NCBI RefSeq assembly: GCF_023715525.1
Contig: NZ_JAMBOG010000008.1
Location: 102,207 to 166,206, forward strand
Direction of reading: 5' to 3'
DNA: 64,000 nucleotides
Origin: Kocuria rosea
Lineage (GTDB): Bacteria; Actinomycetota; Actinomycetes; Actinomycetales; Micrococcaceae
This document shows, in pieces, positions 7,353-19,250 of the stretch (its first letter is position 1; each line of letters begins with the position of its first letter). A program made the position numbers and the translations under genes. The notes beneath the pieces are model-generated. The model did no database searches, was not told where the DNA came from, and saw only the letters and a list, made by a program, of their open reading frames with translations.

Positions 7353-8314
7353 GCGTGGACGCCACCGCCCGCGAGCAGGTCGTGCTCACCGACGTCCCCT
7401 CCCTGCGCCGCCTCTACGCCCGGGCGGCCACGACGGCGGCCGGGAGCGGGCTGACCCGCGCGCTCGGCGCCCGGCGGCCGGGCCGCGCCGGCGAGGCCCC
7501 GGCCGTGCCCGGGCTGCCGGCGGCCGAGCACGTGGTCGAGGGCGTGACCGTGGCCGCGGCCGGGCACGAGGCGTTCTGCCGCGTGGTCGGCGCGCCCCTG
7601 CGGGAGGGCCCCGGCGGGACCGAGGCGTTCTCGGGACACCTGCACTCCCTCGCCTTCCCCGTGGCCATGAGCGTGCTCACCCGGCGCGACTTCCCGCTGC
7701 CGGTCCTGGGCATGGTCCACCTGGCCAACGATGTGGAGCACCGCCGGCCCGTGGCGGTCGGGGAGGACCTCACCGCCACCGCCCACGCCGAGAGGCTGCG
7801 CCCGCACCGGGCCGGCGCGCAGGTCGACGTCGTCGCCCGCCTCGCCCGGGAGGACGGCGAGCTCGTCTGGGAGGGGCGCTCCACCTACCTGGCCCGCGGG
7901 GTGCGGGTGCCGGGCCCGGTCGCCGACGCGCCGCGCGCGCAGTTCGTCCCGCCCGCGCCCACGGCGAGCTGGCGGCTGCCGGGCGGCGTGGGCCGCGACT
8001 ACGCGGCGGTGAGCGGGGACTGGAACCCCATCCACCTCTCGGGCCCGTCCGCGCGCGCCCTCGGGATGAAGGGCGCCATCGCGCACGGCATGTACACCGC
8101 CTCCCGCGCCCTCGCCCAGGTCGGCGTCCCCGCCGGCACGGCCTTCCGCTGGACGGTGGAGTTCGCGGCCCCGGTGCTGCTGCCGGGCACCGTGGCCGTC
8201 GCCGTCGCCGACGACGGGCGCGGGCCCGGCTGGCGGAGCTCCACCTACGCGGGGTGGGACCCGCGGCGCGGGCGCCCCCACTTCACCGGTGCGGTGACGC
8301 GCCGGGACGGCTGA
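7349..8314 (+). CDS. MaoC-family (R)-hydroxyacyl-CoA dehydratase
   Basis: The 321-residue double hot-dog protein hydrates enoyl-CoA or dehydrates (R)-3-hydroxyacyl-CoA. The MaoC catalytic motif DWNPIH near residues 224-230, followed by GMKGAIAHGMYT, gives the Asp/His pair. The N-terminal half is a second, inactive-looking hot-dog domain. The start is GTG 7349, whose GTGA overlaps the reductase stop; GTG 7355 is the alternative. It completes the reaction set dehydrogenase, hydratase, reductase and thiolase in one locus, as htdX does next to fabG4 in mycobacteria. Confidence 0.87.
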   Translation: MSVDATAREQVVLTDVPSLRRLYARAATTAAGSGLTRALGARRPGRAGEAPAVPGLPAAEHVVEGVTVAAAGHEAFCRVVGAPLREGPGGTEAFSGHLHSLAFPVAMSVLTRRDFPLPVLGMVHLANDVEHRRPVAVGEDLTATAHAERLRPHRAGAQVDVVARLAREDGELVWEGRSTYLARGVRVPGPVADAPRAQFVPPAPTASWRLPGGVGRDYAAVSGDWNPIHLSGPSARALGMKGAIAHGMYTASRALAQVGVPAGTAFRWTVEFAAPVLLPGTVAVAVADDGRGPGWRSSTYAGWDPRRGRPHFTGAVTRRDG

Positions 8315-11517
<3,203 letters not shown>

Positions 11518-11565
11518 GAGCGGCCCCTGCCGGGGGTGCGTGGGCGAGAACACACCGGTCGTGAT

Positions 11566-11595
11566 TTGACCGTGACCTTTTCGTTGCCGTAGCGT
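11566..11595 (+). promoter_or_regulatory. Candidate promoter of the Rpf-type gene
   Basis: TTGACC (11566-11571) and TAGCGT (11590-11595) are spaced by 18 bp. Transcription from here would give a leader of about 370 nt. Confidence 0.5.
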
Positions 11596-11742
11596 GACCG
11601 ACGAGCGTTTTCCCCGAGGGCCACGGCCCTCCGCTCGTGCGGAGCCTGCGCTCTGCCGCCGGTGCTCCTTCGCGCCGGCTCCCCGCACGCACCGAATGTG
11701 GCTTACACCACCAAGCGTGCAAAAGGGTGGCGGAACTAAAAT

Positions 11743-11759
11743 CGTTACGCTACCGTTAT
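11743..11759. promoter_or_regulatory. MtrA-like direct repeat upstream of the Rpf-type gene
   Basis: On the plus strand CGTTAC and CGTTAT are separated by 5 bp; on the minus strand this reads ATAACG-N5-GTAACG. The hexamer-N5-hexamer layout resembles the direct-repeat boxes bound by the actinobacterial response regulator MtrA, which is known to control Rpf and cell-wall hydrolase genes. The assignment is an inference from motif and target. Confidence 0.45.
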
Positions 11760-11774
11760 CAACAGCTTCCCCGA

Positions 11775-11818
11775 GGATCCCCTCCGGGGATCCGGTGTGC
11801 CCTGTGCCCGTGCACAGG
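11775..11818 (+). promoter_or_regulatory. Tandem hairpins in the leader
   Basis: A perfect 8-bp stem GGATCCCC/GGGGATCC with loop TCC (11775-11793) is followed by a 7-bp stem CCTGTGC/GCACAGG with loop CCGT (11801-11818). They lie between the promoter candidates and the ATG at 11976 and could be an attenuator or mRNA-stability element. Confidence 0.5.
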
Positions 11819-11975
11819 ACCGCCACAACTCCATGCTGGGTGCTGCCGTAACACCGTACGTCGTCTACAAGGCAGACACCTGTGAACACATACCCAAACA
11901 ACACCATCGACGGGTAGACGACAGCGCGAAGACATCCGGGGACGGAAACGAGCGCAGGTGGCCCAAGGGAGCATC

Positions 11976-12698
11976 ATGAACAACACCTCCGCTATCCGTC
12001 GCAACGTCCGTCGTGGTGCCGCCGCCCTGATCCTGGGCGGGACCGCCGTGGGCGCCATGACCCTGCCGGCCAACGCCGTTCCCACCTCCACCTGGGACGC
12101 CCTCGCCGAGTGCGAGTCCGGCGGCAACTGGGGCATCAGCACCGGCAACGGGTTCTCCGGCGGTCTGCAGTTCACCCCCTCCACCTGGGCCGCCTTCGGC
12201 GGTCAGGGCGACCCGACGAACGCCTCCAAGTCCGAGCAGATCGCCGTGGCCGAGCGCGTGCTCGACGGCCAGGGCTGGGGCGCCTGGCCCGCCTGCTCCT
12301 CGCAGCTGGGCCTGTCCGGCAACGCCGGCGCCACCCCCACCGCCGTGATCCCGCAGTCCACCTCCGTGGCCCCGGTCGCCGCCCCGGCTCCCGCGGCCCC
12401 GAAGGCCGTCGAGGCCCCGGCCCCGGTCGCCGCCCCGGCACCCGCGGCCCCGAAGGCCGTCGAGGCCCCGGCCCCGGTCGCCGCCCCGGTCGTCCAGTAC
12501 GTCGCCCCGGCCGCCACCGTGGCCCCGGCCGCCGTCTCCGGCGGCAGCTACACCGTCACTGCCGGTGACACCCTCTCCGTGATCGCCGGCAAGCTCGGCG
12601 TCAAGGGTGGCTGGGAGGCCCTCGCCGCCGCCAACGGCGGCACCATCGCCGACCCGAACCTGATCTTCCCGGGCCAGGTGCTGAACATCCCCGCCTGA
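11976..12698 (+). CDS. Secreted resuscitation-promoting-factor-like transglycosylase with LysM domain
   Basis: The 240-residue precursor has a signal peptide (basic start, hydrophobic [18 protein letters not shown], cleavage after PANA near residue 29). The Rpf/transglycosylase-like domain follows at about 30-110, with the catalytic-type Glu in [11 protein letters not shown] and two Cys that could pair. A Pro/Ala linker at about 130-175 contains two copies of a 17-residue repeat. A C-terminal LysM domain at about 190-240 ([15 protein letters not shown] ... [10 protein letters not shown]) binds peptidoglycan. Rpf proteins cleave peptidoglycan and promote growth and resuscitation. ATG 11976 has AAGGGAG 5 nt upstream. 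The gene is monocistronic, ended by a strong terminator. Confidence 0.92.
   Translation: MNNTSAIRRNVRRGAAALILGGTAVGAMTLPANAVPTSTWDALAECESGGNWGISTGNGFSGGLQFTPSTWAAFGGQGDPTNASKSEQIAVAERVLDGQGWGAWPACSSQLGLSGNAGATPTAVIPQSTSVAPVAAPAPAAPKAVEAPAPVAAPAPAAPKAVEAPAPVAAPVVQYVAPAATVAPAAVSGGSYTVTAGDTLSVIAGKLGVKGGWEALAAANGGTIADPNLIFPGQVLNIPA
12370..12489. repeat. 51-bp in-frame repeat in the Rpf-type linker
   Basis: Copies at 12370-12420 and 12421-12471 differ at one base, and a third partial copy runs to about 12489. The unit encodes 17 residues of the form [17 protein letters not shown]. Confidence 0.9.
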
Positions 12699-12738
12699 TC
12701 CTCCCGGATCCGGCCCGCGCGGCACGTCCGCGCTCCCA

Positions 12739-12778
12739 CGACGAAGGGCCCCTCCCGAGCGGGAGGGGCCCTTCGTCG
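12739..12778 (+). terminator. Strong terminator of the Rpf-type gene
   Basis: A perfect 18-bp stem (12739-12756 with 12761-12778) has loop GAGC. It lies between convergent genes and may serve both. Confidence 0.88.
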
Positions 12779-12804
12779 CGCCCGGGGCCCCGGGCGGCAC
12801 GGGA

Positions 12805-13368
12805 TCAGGGCCACAGCCACCGGGTCGCCGGATCGACGGAGGCGTCGCCGAAGCCGACCGAGCGCTCGGCGCCCTTGACCCGGTAGGGCAGCACCACCAT
12901 CAGGGCCTCCCCCTCGCGGTGCTCCAGCTCGACGGCCACGGCGGTCTGGCCGGAGCGGTCCGGCAGCGTCACGGGGAACGCCACCCCGGCGCACAGCACC
13001 TCGTCGCGCAGCTGCGCGGCCTTCGCCCGCAGGGCCTCCAGGGCGGCCTCGGGGGCCAGCTCCTCGAGCTGCTCGGGGGCCAGCGCGTCGAGCTCGTACT
13101 CCCCGTCCTTGCGCGCGGTGACCAGGAACGCCGGGAACGCCCCGTAGCGGCCCAGCTGCTCCTCCGCCACGGCCTGGACGTGGGCCATCATCGTGTCGAT
13201 CGTCTCCTGGGCGTCCTTGCTGACCCGCTGCCGCCACGCGTTGGCGGCGTCGGCCGCGGACGTCGCGCGCGTCGCCGACCCCGTCCGGGCCCGCCCGCGG
13301 GGGCGCTCCTGGGGGTCCTTCTTCGCGCCGCGGGCCTTCTTGGTGCGGGCGGGGGTGTTCTTGGCCAT
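12805..13368 (-). CDS. Conserved-looking hypothetical protein
   Basis: The protein is 187 residues and was not recognised. The N-terminus is strongly basic (residues 1-30, rich in Lys, Arg, Pro), followed by a helix with DAANAWRQRVSKDAQETIDTMM. A mixed domain comes next with the segments FPAFLVTARKDGEYEL and AVAVELEHREGEALMVVLPYRV, and the C-terminus is DPATRWLWP. There is no signal peptide or membrane segment, so it is probably cytosolic. ATG 13368 has AGGAG 10-11 nt upstream. It is divergent from gatC and convergent with the Rpf-type gene. Codon use looks like its neighbours. Function unknown. Confidence 0.7.
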   Translation of the reverse strand: MAKNTPARTKKARGAKKDPQERPRGRARTGSATRATSAADAANAWRQRVSKDAQETIDTMMAHVQAVAEEQLGRYGAFPAFLVTARKDGEYELDALAPEQLEELAPEAALEALRAKAAQLRDEVLCAGVAFPVTLPDRSGQTAVAVELEHREGEALMVVLPYRVKGAERSVGFGDASVDPATRWLWP

Positions 13369-13463
13369 GTCGTGGTGCTCCTGTGCCGTGGTCGGTGGTC
13401 CCTCCCAGGGTATGCCGGGCCCGGGAGCTCCGTCCGCCGGGCGGGCCCCGGACGGCGCGCGGC

Positions 13464-13469
13464 TAGACT
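13464..13469 (+). promoter_or_regulatory. -10 box of the gatCAB operon
   Basis: TAGACT lies 38 nt before gatC, giving a leader of about 32 nt with the Shine-Dalgarno AGGAG at 13498-13502. Confidence 0.55.
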
Positions 13470-13507
13470 GGACCGGAAAACCATCCCTATCCCGAGCAGG
13501 AGTGTGC

Positions 13508-13804
13508 ATGTCTGCGATCACCCGCGAGCAGGTCGCCCACCTGGCGAAGCTCGCGCACATCGAGATGACGGAGGAGGAGCTGCGGGCCATGGCCGGCGAG
13601 CTCGACCTCATCGTCGACTCCGTCGCGTCCGTCAGCGAGGCCGCCGGCCCGGACGTCCCGGCCACCAGCCACCCCATCCCGCTGCAGAACGTCTTCCGCG
13701 AGGACGTCGTGGGGGAGACCCTCACCGCCGAGGAGGCGCTGCTGAACGCCCCGGACACCGCCGAGGGCAAGTTCAAGGTTCCCGCCATCCTGGACGAGGA
13801 GTAG
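13508..13804 (+). CDS. gatC: Asp-tRNA(Asn)/Glu-tRNA(Gln) amidotransferase subunit C
   Basis: The 98-residue small subunit stabilises GatA in the GatCAB complex, which converts misacylated Glu-tRNA-Gln and Asp-tRNA-Asn to the correct amide forms. [21 protein letters not shown] at the N-terminus and the later PVPATSHP-type region ([18 protein letters not shown]) are typical. Length is normal. It is the first gene of gatCAB, with gatA 4 bp downstream. Confidence 0.95.
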   Translation: MSAITREQVAHLAKLAHIEMTEEELRAMAGELDLIVDSVASVSEAAGPDVPATSHPIPLQNVFREDVVGETLTAEEALLNAPDTAEGKFKVPAILDEE

Positions 13805-13808
13805 TCGC

Positions 13809-15452
13809 ATGACCACCACCGGTTCCCCCCAGGGCGTCGTCGGCCTCAGCGCCGCCGCCCTCGCCCAGCAGCTCGCCGCCGGCGAGGTCTCCTCCGTCGA
13901 GGCCGTGCAGGCCCACCTCGACCGGATCGAGGCGACCGACGGCGCGCCCGTCGACCCCGGCGACCGCACCCGCGGCAAGGCCGGCGTCAACGCCTTCCTG
14001 CACGTCAACGCGGAGGAGGCCCTGGCCGTGGCCGCCGACGTGGACGCCGCCCGGGCCCGCGGCGAGGAGCTCCCGGCGCTGGCCGGCGTGCCGATCGCCG
14101 TCAAGGACCTCATCGTCACCAAGGGCCAGCCGACCACGGCCGGGTCCCGGATGCTCGAGGGCTGGATGAGCCCCTACGACGCCACGGTGACCCGCCGGCT
14201 GCGCGCCGCCCGGATGCCGATGCTCGGCAAGACCAACCTCGACGAGTTCGCCATGGGCTCCACCTCGGAGCACTCCGCCTTCGGCGACACCCGCAACCCG
14301 TGGGACCTCTCCCGCGTCCCCGGCGGCTCCGGCGGCGGGTCCGCCGCGGCCGTCACCGCGTTCCAGGCGCCGCTGGCCCTGGGCACGGACACCGGCGGGT
14401 CCATCCGCCAGCCCGCCGCCCTGACCGGCTCGGTGGGCGTGAAGCCGACCTACGGCGGGGTCTCCCGCTACGGCGTGATCGCGATGGCCTCCTCCCTCGA
14501 CCAGGTCGGGCCCGTGTCCCGCACGGTGCTCGACGCCGCGCTGCTGCACGAGGTCGTCGGCGGGCACGACCCCCACGACTCGACCTCCCTGCCCGGACCG
14601 GTCGGCGACCTCGTCGCCCAGGCCCGGGCCGGCGCCGCGGGCGGGCTGAAGGGCCTGCGCGTCGGCGTGGTCAAGGAGCTGACGGGCGAGGGCTTCCAGG
14701 CCGGCGTCCAGCAGCGCTTCGACGAGGCCGTGGAGCTGCTGCGCTCCGCGGGCGCCGAGATCGTGGAGGTCTCCACCCCGAACTTCCGCTACGCCCTCGG
14801 CGCGTACTACCTCATCATGTCCTCCGAGGTCTCCTCGAACCTCGCCAAGTACGACGGCGTGCGCTTCGGCCACCGGGTGCTGCCCGAGGACGGGCCGATG
14901 ACGATCGAGCGCGTGATGGGCGCGACCCGCGCCGCCGGGTTCGGCGCCGAGGTCAAGCGCCGCATCATCCTCGGCACCTACGCGCTGTCCGCGGGCTACT
15001 ACGACGCCTACTACGGCTCCGCGCAGAAGGTCCGCACCCTGGTGCAGCGCGACTTCGCGGCCGCCTTCGAGCAGGTGGACGTCCTCGTGTCCCCGACCGC
15101 GCCCACCACCGCGTTCGGGCTCGGCGCTGTGGACGAGTCCGCCGACCCCATGCAGATGTACCTCAACGACATCGCGACCATCCCGACCAACCTGGCCGGC
15201 ATCCCCGCGATCTCCGTCCCCGGCGGCCTCGCCCCCGAGGACGGCCTGCCCGTGGGCGTCCAGTTCATGGCCCCCGCCCGCGAGGACGCCCGGCTCTACC
15301 GCGCCGGCGCCGGCCTCGAGGCCCTGCTCGAGGACCGCTGGGGCGGGCCGCTGTGGAAGGACCTGCCGGACACCGCCGCGCTGGTCCGCGACCTCTCCGG
15401 CGACCTCGCCGGGTCCACCCTGTCCGCACCCGTCCGGGAAGGAGCCCGCTGA
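13809..15452 (+). CDS. gatA: Asp/Glu-tRNA amidotransferase subunit A
   Basis: The 547-residue amidase-signature enzyme releases ammonia from glutamine. The Ser-Ser-Lys triad is present: Lys in VPIAVKDL near residue 98, the Gly/Ser-rich [12 protein letters not shown] near 171, and the nucleophile Ser in [10 protein letters not shown] near 198. It is longer than the usual 480-490 residues because of an insertion near residue 50 ([18 protein letters not shown]) and a C-terminal extension. It overlaps gatB by one base (TGATG). Confidence 0.96.
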   Translation: MTTTGSPQGVVGLSAAALAQQLAAGEVSSVEAVQAHLDRIEATDGAPVDPGDRTRGKAGVNAFLHVNAEEALAVAADVDAARARGEELPALAGVPIAVKDLIVTKGQPTTAGSRMLEGWMSPYDATVTRRLRAARMPMLGKTNLDEFAMGSTSEHSAFGDTRNPWDLSRVPGGSGGGSAAAVTAFQAPLALGTDTGGSIRQPAALTGSVGVKPTYGGVSRYGVIAMASSLDQVGPVSRTVLDAALLHEVVGGHDPHDSTSLPGPVGDLVAQARAGAAGGLKGLRVGVVKELTGEGFQAGVQQRFDEAVELLRSAGAEIVEVSTPNFRYALGAYYLIMSSEVSSNLAKYDGVRFGHRVLPEDGPMTIERVMGATRAAGFGAEVKRRIILGTYALSAGYYDAYYGSAQKVRTLVQRDFAAAFEQVDVLVSPTAPTTAFGLGAVDESADPMQMYLNDIATIPTNLAGIPAISVPGGLAPEDGLPVGVQFMAPAREDARLYRAGAGLEALLEDRWGGPLWKDLPDTAALVRDLSGDLAGSTLSAPVREGAR

Positions 15453-16966
15453 TGACCCAGACCACCGAAGAGATCCTGTCCTTCGACGAGGCGATGGAGA
15501 AGTACGACCCCGTGCTCGGCTTCGAGGTCCACGTCGAGCTCAACACCCGGACCAAGATGTTCGACGCCGCCCCCAACGTCTTCGGGGACGAGCCGAACAC
15601 CGCGATCACCCCGGTCTCCCTGGGCCTGCCCGGCGTGCTGCCCGTGGTCAACAAGGTGGCCGTGGAGTCGGCCATCAAGCTCGGCCTCGCCCTGGGCTGC
15701 ACGATCCGGCCCGTGTCCCACTTCGCCCGGAAGAACTACTTCTACCCGGACACCCCGAAGAACTTCCAGACCTCCCAGTACGACGAGCCGATCGCCGAGA
15801 ACGGCACCATCGACATCGAGCTGGAGGACGGGACGGTCTTCACCGTCGAGATCGAGCGCGCCCACATGGAGGAGGACGCCGGGAAGCTCACCCACATGGG
15901 CGGCTCGACGGGGCGCATCCACGGCGCCGACTTCTCCCTGGTCGACTACAACCGCGCCGGGGTGCCGCTCATCGAGATCGTCACCAAGCCGATCGTGGGC
16001 GCCGGCACCCGGGCTCCCGAGCTGGCCCGCGCCTACGTGGCCGCCATCCGGGAGATCGTGAAGGACCTCGGCATCTCCGAGGCGCGGATGGAGCACGGCA
16101 ACGTCCGCTGCGACGCCAACGTCTCCCTCATGCCCAAGGGCACCACCACCTTCGGCACCCGCTCGGAGACGAAGAACGTGAACTCCCTGCGCGCCGTCGA
16201 GCGGGCCGTGCGCTTCGAGATCCAGCGCCACGCCGCCGTGCTCGAGGCCGGCGGGACGATCGTGCAGGAGACGCGGCACTGGCACGAGGACACCCGGTCC
16301 ACGACCAGCGGCCGCCCGAAGTCCGACGCCGACGACTACCGCTACTTCCCGGAGCCGGACCTCGTGCCGGTCGTGACGGACGAGGAGTGGATCGAGCGGC
16401 TGCGCGCCGAGCTGCCCGAGCCCCCGGCCGAGCGGCGCAAGCGGCTCCAGGCGGCGTGGGGCTACTCGGACCAGGAGTTCCGCGACGTCGTCAACGCCGG
16501 GGTGATGGACGAGATCGAGCAGACCGTCGCCGCCGGGGCCACGCCCGCCGCGGCCCGCAAGTGGTGGATGGGCGAGATCGCCCGCATCGCCAAGCAGCGG
16601 GAGGTCGACATCGCGGAGCTGGGCGTCACGCCGCGGACCGTGGTCGAGCTCGACGGGCTGATCACCGGGGGCAAGATCAACGACAAGCTCGCGAAGAAGG
16701 TGCTCCAGCACGTCGTCGACGGCGAGGGCACCCCCGCCGAGGTCGTCGAGCGGCGCGGCATGGCCGTGGTCTCCGACGACGGCGTGCTCACGGCCGCCAT
16801 CGACGACGCCATGGCCCAGATGCCCGACGTCGTGGCGAAGGTCCGCGCCGGCAAGGTCCAGGCCGTCGGCGCCCTCATCGGCCCGGTCATGAAGGCCACC
16901 CGCGGCCAGGCCGACGCCGCCCGCGTGCGCGAGCTGATCCTGGAGAAGCTCGGCGTGCAGGGCTGA
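15452..16966 (+). CDS. gatB: Asp/Glu-tRNA amidotransferase subunit B
   Basis: The 504-residue kinase subunit activates the misacylated tRNA with ATP and receives ammonia from GatA. The GatB core begins with LGFEVHVELNTRTKMF, has FARKNYFYPDTPKNFQTSQYD and RSETKNVNSLRAVERA in the catalytic half, and ends with the helical YqeY-like tail that contacts tRNA. Length is normal. The ATG at 15452 overlaps the gatA stop. Confidence 0.96.
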   Translation: MTQTTEEILSFDEAMEKYDPVLGFEVHVELNTRTKMFDAAPNVFGDEPNTAITPVSLGLPGVLPVVNKVAVESAIKLGLALGCTIRPVSHFARKNYFYPDTPKNFQTSQYDEPIAENGTIDIELEDGTVFTVEIERAHMEEDAGKLTHMGGSTGRIHGADFSLVDYNRAGVPLIEIVTKPIVGAGTRAPELARAYVAAIREIVKDLGISEARMEHGNVRCDANVSLMPKGTTTFGTRSETKNVNSLRAVERAVRFEIQRHAAVLEAGGTIVQETRHWHEDTRSTTSGRPKSDADDYRYFPEPDLVPVVTDEEWIERLRAELPEPPAERRKRLQAAWGYSDQEFRDVVNAGVMDEIEQTVAAGATPAAARKWWMGEIARIAKQREVDIAELGVTPRTVVELDGLITGGKINDKLAKKVLQHVVDGEGTPAEVVERRGMAVVSDDGVLTAAIDDAMAQMPDVVAKVRAGKVQAVGALIGPVMKATRGQADAARVRELILEKLGVQG

Positions 16967-17010
16967 GGCACCCCGTCGCCCACGACGAGGGGCGGCGTCC
17001 CGGGGAAGGC

Positions 17011-19182
17011 TCAGGCGCCGGCCAGGCCCATCCGGTCGAGCACCCACGCGTACTCCCACGCCGTGTCCTTCCACTGCGCGTAGCGGCCCGAGGCGCCCCC
17101 GTGGCCGCCGGCCATCTCGCAGCGCAGCAGCACGGGCTCGCCCGAGGTCGTGGCCCCGCGCAGCGCGGCGACCCACTTGGCCGGCTCCACGTAGAGCACC
17201 CGGGTGTCGTTGAGGCTGGTCACCGCGAGCACCGGCGGGTAGGGCAGCGGGCGGACGTTCTCGTAGGGGGAGTAGTCGCGCATGTACCGGTAGACGTGCG
17301 GGTCCTCGATCGGGTTGCCCCACTCCTCCCACTCCAGCGCCGTCAGCGGCAGGGAGGGGTCGAGGATCGAGGTCAGCGGGTCCACGAAGGGCACGGCCGC
17401 GAGCGCCCCGCAGTACTTCTCCGGCGCCAGGTTCAGCACCGCGCCCACCAGCAGGCCCCCGGCGGAGCCGCCCATCACCACGATGCGCCGCTCGTCGACG
17501 TCCGGGCGGGCCGCGAGGTGGTCGGTGACGGCCACGTAGTCGGTGAAGGTGTTCGTCTTGTGCAGCTTCTTCCCGTGCTCGTACCAGGCCCGGCCGAGCT
17601 CCCCGCCGCCGCGCACGTGGGCGACCGCCCAGATCACGCCGCGGTCCAGGAGGGACAGCCGGGAGACGGAGAACGCGGGGTCGGTGCTGTGCTCGTAGGA
17701 GCCGTACGCGTACTGGAGCACCGGGGCCGGCGCGGACGGGTCGAGATCGGCCCGCCGCACCAGGGAGACGGGGATCCGGGTGCCGTCCGCGGCGGTCGCC
17801 CAGTCCCGCTCCACCGTGTAGTCGGCGGGGTCGTAGCCGCCGAGGACCGTGGCCTCGCGGCGCAGCAGCGGCTCGGCGGGCAGGGCGACGTCGTCGCCCG
17901 TGGCGCCGGAGACGAACACGTCGTAGACCCGCGGCGGGGTCGTGAAGGACGTGTAGGACAGCCGCACGACCGGAGCGTCGTGCTCGGCGGCCGAGACGGT
18001 CGCGGTGTAGAGCGCCTCCTCGAACGCCGGCTCCACGGGCGCGGCCGCCGCGTCCCCGGCCAGCCCGGCCAGCGGAACGAGCCGGACCCGCAGGGTCGTG
18101 TCCGCGCGCACGGAGACCACCAGGTGCGTCGCGGTGACCGCGCAGCCGTTGACGCGCTCCGTCGCCGACGCCGGCACGACGTCGCGCAGGGGCACCTGCG
18201 CGACCGGCAGGCCGAGGTGGGCGGGGTCCATGAGGGAGACACGGGAGTTGGGCGCCTCGTGGTCGTGGGTGAGCAGGATCCGCTCCTGCCCGTCCAGCAC
18301 GAACGGCTCCGCCTCGTAGAGCACCCGGTCGGTGCGGGGGAGGACCACCCGGAACGGCGCCGCGGGATCGGCGACGGGCTGCAGGCGCACCTCGGAGTAC
18401 TCGGAGCAGGCGGCGTCCACGACGATCCAGCGGCGGTCCGCGGACAGCCCCGCCCCCAGCCACATGGCGGGGTCGGTCTCCTCGAGCACGACGACGTCGT
18501 CGGCCACCGGGGTGCCCAGGACGTGGCGGCGCAGCTGGTGGGGCCGCCAGGTCTCGTCGACCACGGTGTAGTAGACGGCGCGGGCGTCCGGGGCGAGGAA
18601 GGCGCCGTAGAAGGTGCCGGGGATCTCGTCGGCCAGCAGCGCCCCGGTGGTGAGGTCCTTGACCCGCAGGACGAACCGCTCGTCGCCGGCCGTGTCCTCC
18701 GACCACGCCAGCAGGCTCCCGTCCTCGGCGACGTCGAAGCTGCCCAGCGAGTAGAACTCGTGCTTCGCGGACTCCGCGTTGGCGTCGAGCAGCACCTGCT
18801 CCCCGGCCAGGGGGCTGCCGGGCTCGACGACGGGCGGGGTCCAGTCCGCGAGCAGGTCCCCGGAGACGGCCGCGGGGACGCGGCAGAAGACCTGGTGCGC
18901 CCCGCCCTCGACCGTGCGCGAGAAGTACCACCAGCTCCCGCGCCGGTTGGGCACGGACAGGTCGGTCTCCTGGGTGCGGCCCTTGATCTCCCCGAAGATG
19001 CTCTCCCGCAGCCCCGCCAGGTGGGCGGTGGACGCCTCGGCGTAGTCGTTCTCGGCGGCCAGGTGCCCGAGCACCTCGGGGGACTCCTTGTCGCGCAGCC
19101 ACTCGTACGGGTCGGAGAACACGTGGCCGTGGAAGGCGCGCTCGACGGGCTGCCGGCGGATCTGCGGGGGCTGAGCTGTCAT
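17011..19182 (-). CDS. ptrB: Oligopeptidase B (S9 prolyl oligopeptidase family)
   Basis: The 723-residue cytosolic serine peptidase should cleave short peptides after basic residues. Residues 1-430 form the beta-propeller, and the remainder is the alpha/beta-hydrolase domain. The catalytic Ser is near residue 570 in VMGGSAGGLL, the Asp near 657 in SLNDTRVLYVEPAKW and the His near 692 in GGHGGASGRY. HRPP-type N-terminal and YEWLRDKESPEVLGHL motifs match S9A members. It has no signal peptide. ATG 19182 is preceded only weakly by a ribosome binding site. It is convergent with gatB and divergent from the CPBP gene. Confidence 0.93.
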   Translation of the reverse strand: MTAQPPQIRRQPVERAFHGHVFSDPYEWLRDKESPEVLGHLAAENDYAEASTAHLAGLRESIFGEIKGRTQETDLSVPNRRGSWWYFSRTVEGGAHQVFCRVPAAVSGDLLADWTPPVVEPGSPLAGEQVLLDANAESAKHEFYSLGSFDVAEDGSLLAWSEDTAGDERFVLRVKDLTTGALLADEIPGTFYGAFLAPDARAVYYTVVDETWRPHQLRRHVLGTPVADDVVVLEETDPAMWLGAGLSADRRWIVVDAACSEYSEVRLQPVADPAAPFRVVLPRTDRVLYEAEPFVLDGQERILLTHDHEAPNSRVSLMDPAHLGLPVAQVPLRDVVPASATERVNGCAVTATHLVVSVRADTTLRVRLVPLAGLAGDAAAAPVEPAFEEALYTATVSAAEHDAPVVRLSYTSFTTPPRVYDVFVSGATGDDVALPAEPLLRREATVLGGYDPADYTVERDWATAADGTRIPVSLVRRADLDPSAPAPVLQYAYGSYEHSTDPAFSVSRLSLLDRGVIWAVAHVRGGGELGRAWYEHGKKLHKTNTFTDYVAVTDHLAARPDVDERRIVVMGGSAGGLLVGAVLNLAPEKYCGALAAVPFVDPLTSILDPSLPLTALEWEEWGNPIEDPHVYRYMRDYSPYENVRPLPYPPVLAVTSLNDTRVLYVEPAKWVAALRGATTSGEPVLLRCEMAGGHGGASGRYAQWKDTAWEYAWVLDRMGLAGA

Positions 19183-19238
19183 GGGACCATCCTAGGGAAC
19201 GCCGCCGCCCGCCCCGCGGCGCCGGCCGGGGCCAGTGC

Positions 19239-19244
19239 CACAAT
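19239..19244 (+). promoter_or_regulatory. -10 box of the CPBP gene, leaderless type
   Basis: CACAAT ends 6 nt before the ATG at 19251 and no Shine-Dalgarno is present. Confidence 0.5.
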
Positions 19245-19250
19245 GGCCGC

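Larger units (their letters stand above)
11518..11975 (+). other. 458-bp intergenic region and long leader before the Rpf-type gene
   Basis: This stretch carries a promoter candidate (11566-11595), a second possible -10 box TAAAAT (11737-11742), an MtrA-like direct repeat (11743-11759) and two tandem hairpins (11775-11818). No ORF here looks coding. Base composition is clearly lower in GC than the flanking genes, especially around 11690-11760 and 11870-11920. No ydaO-type c-di-AMP riboswitch signature was recognised. Confidence 0.7.

Noticed and set aside
11518..11975. c-di-AMP (ydaO-yuaA) riboswitch before the Rpf-type gene
   Set aside because: The context is right, but the conserved blocks I know for this class are not present in the sequence.
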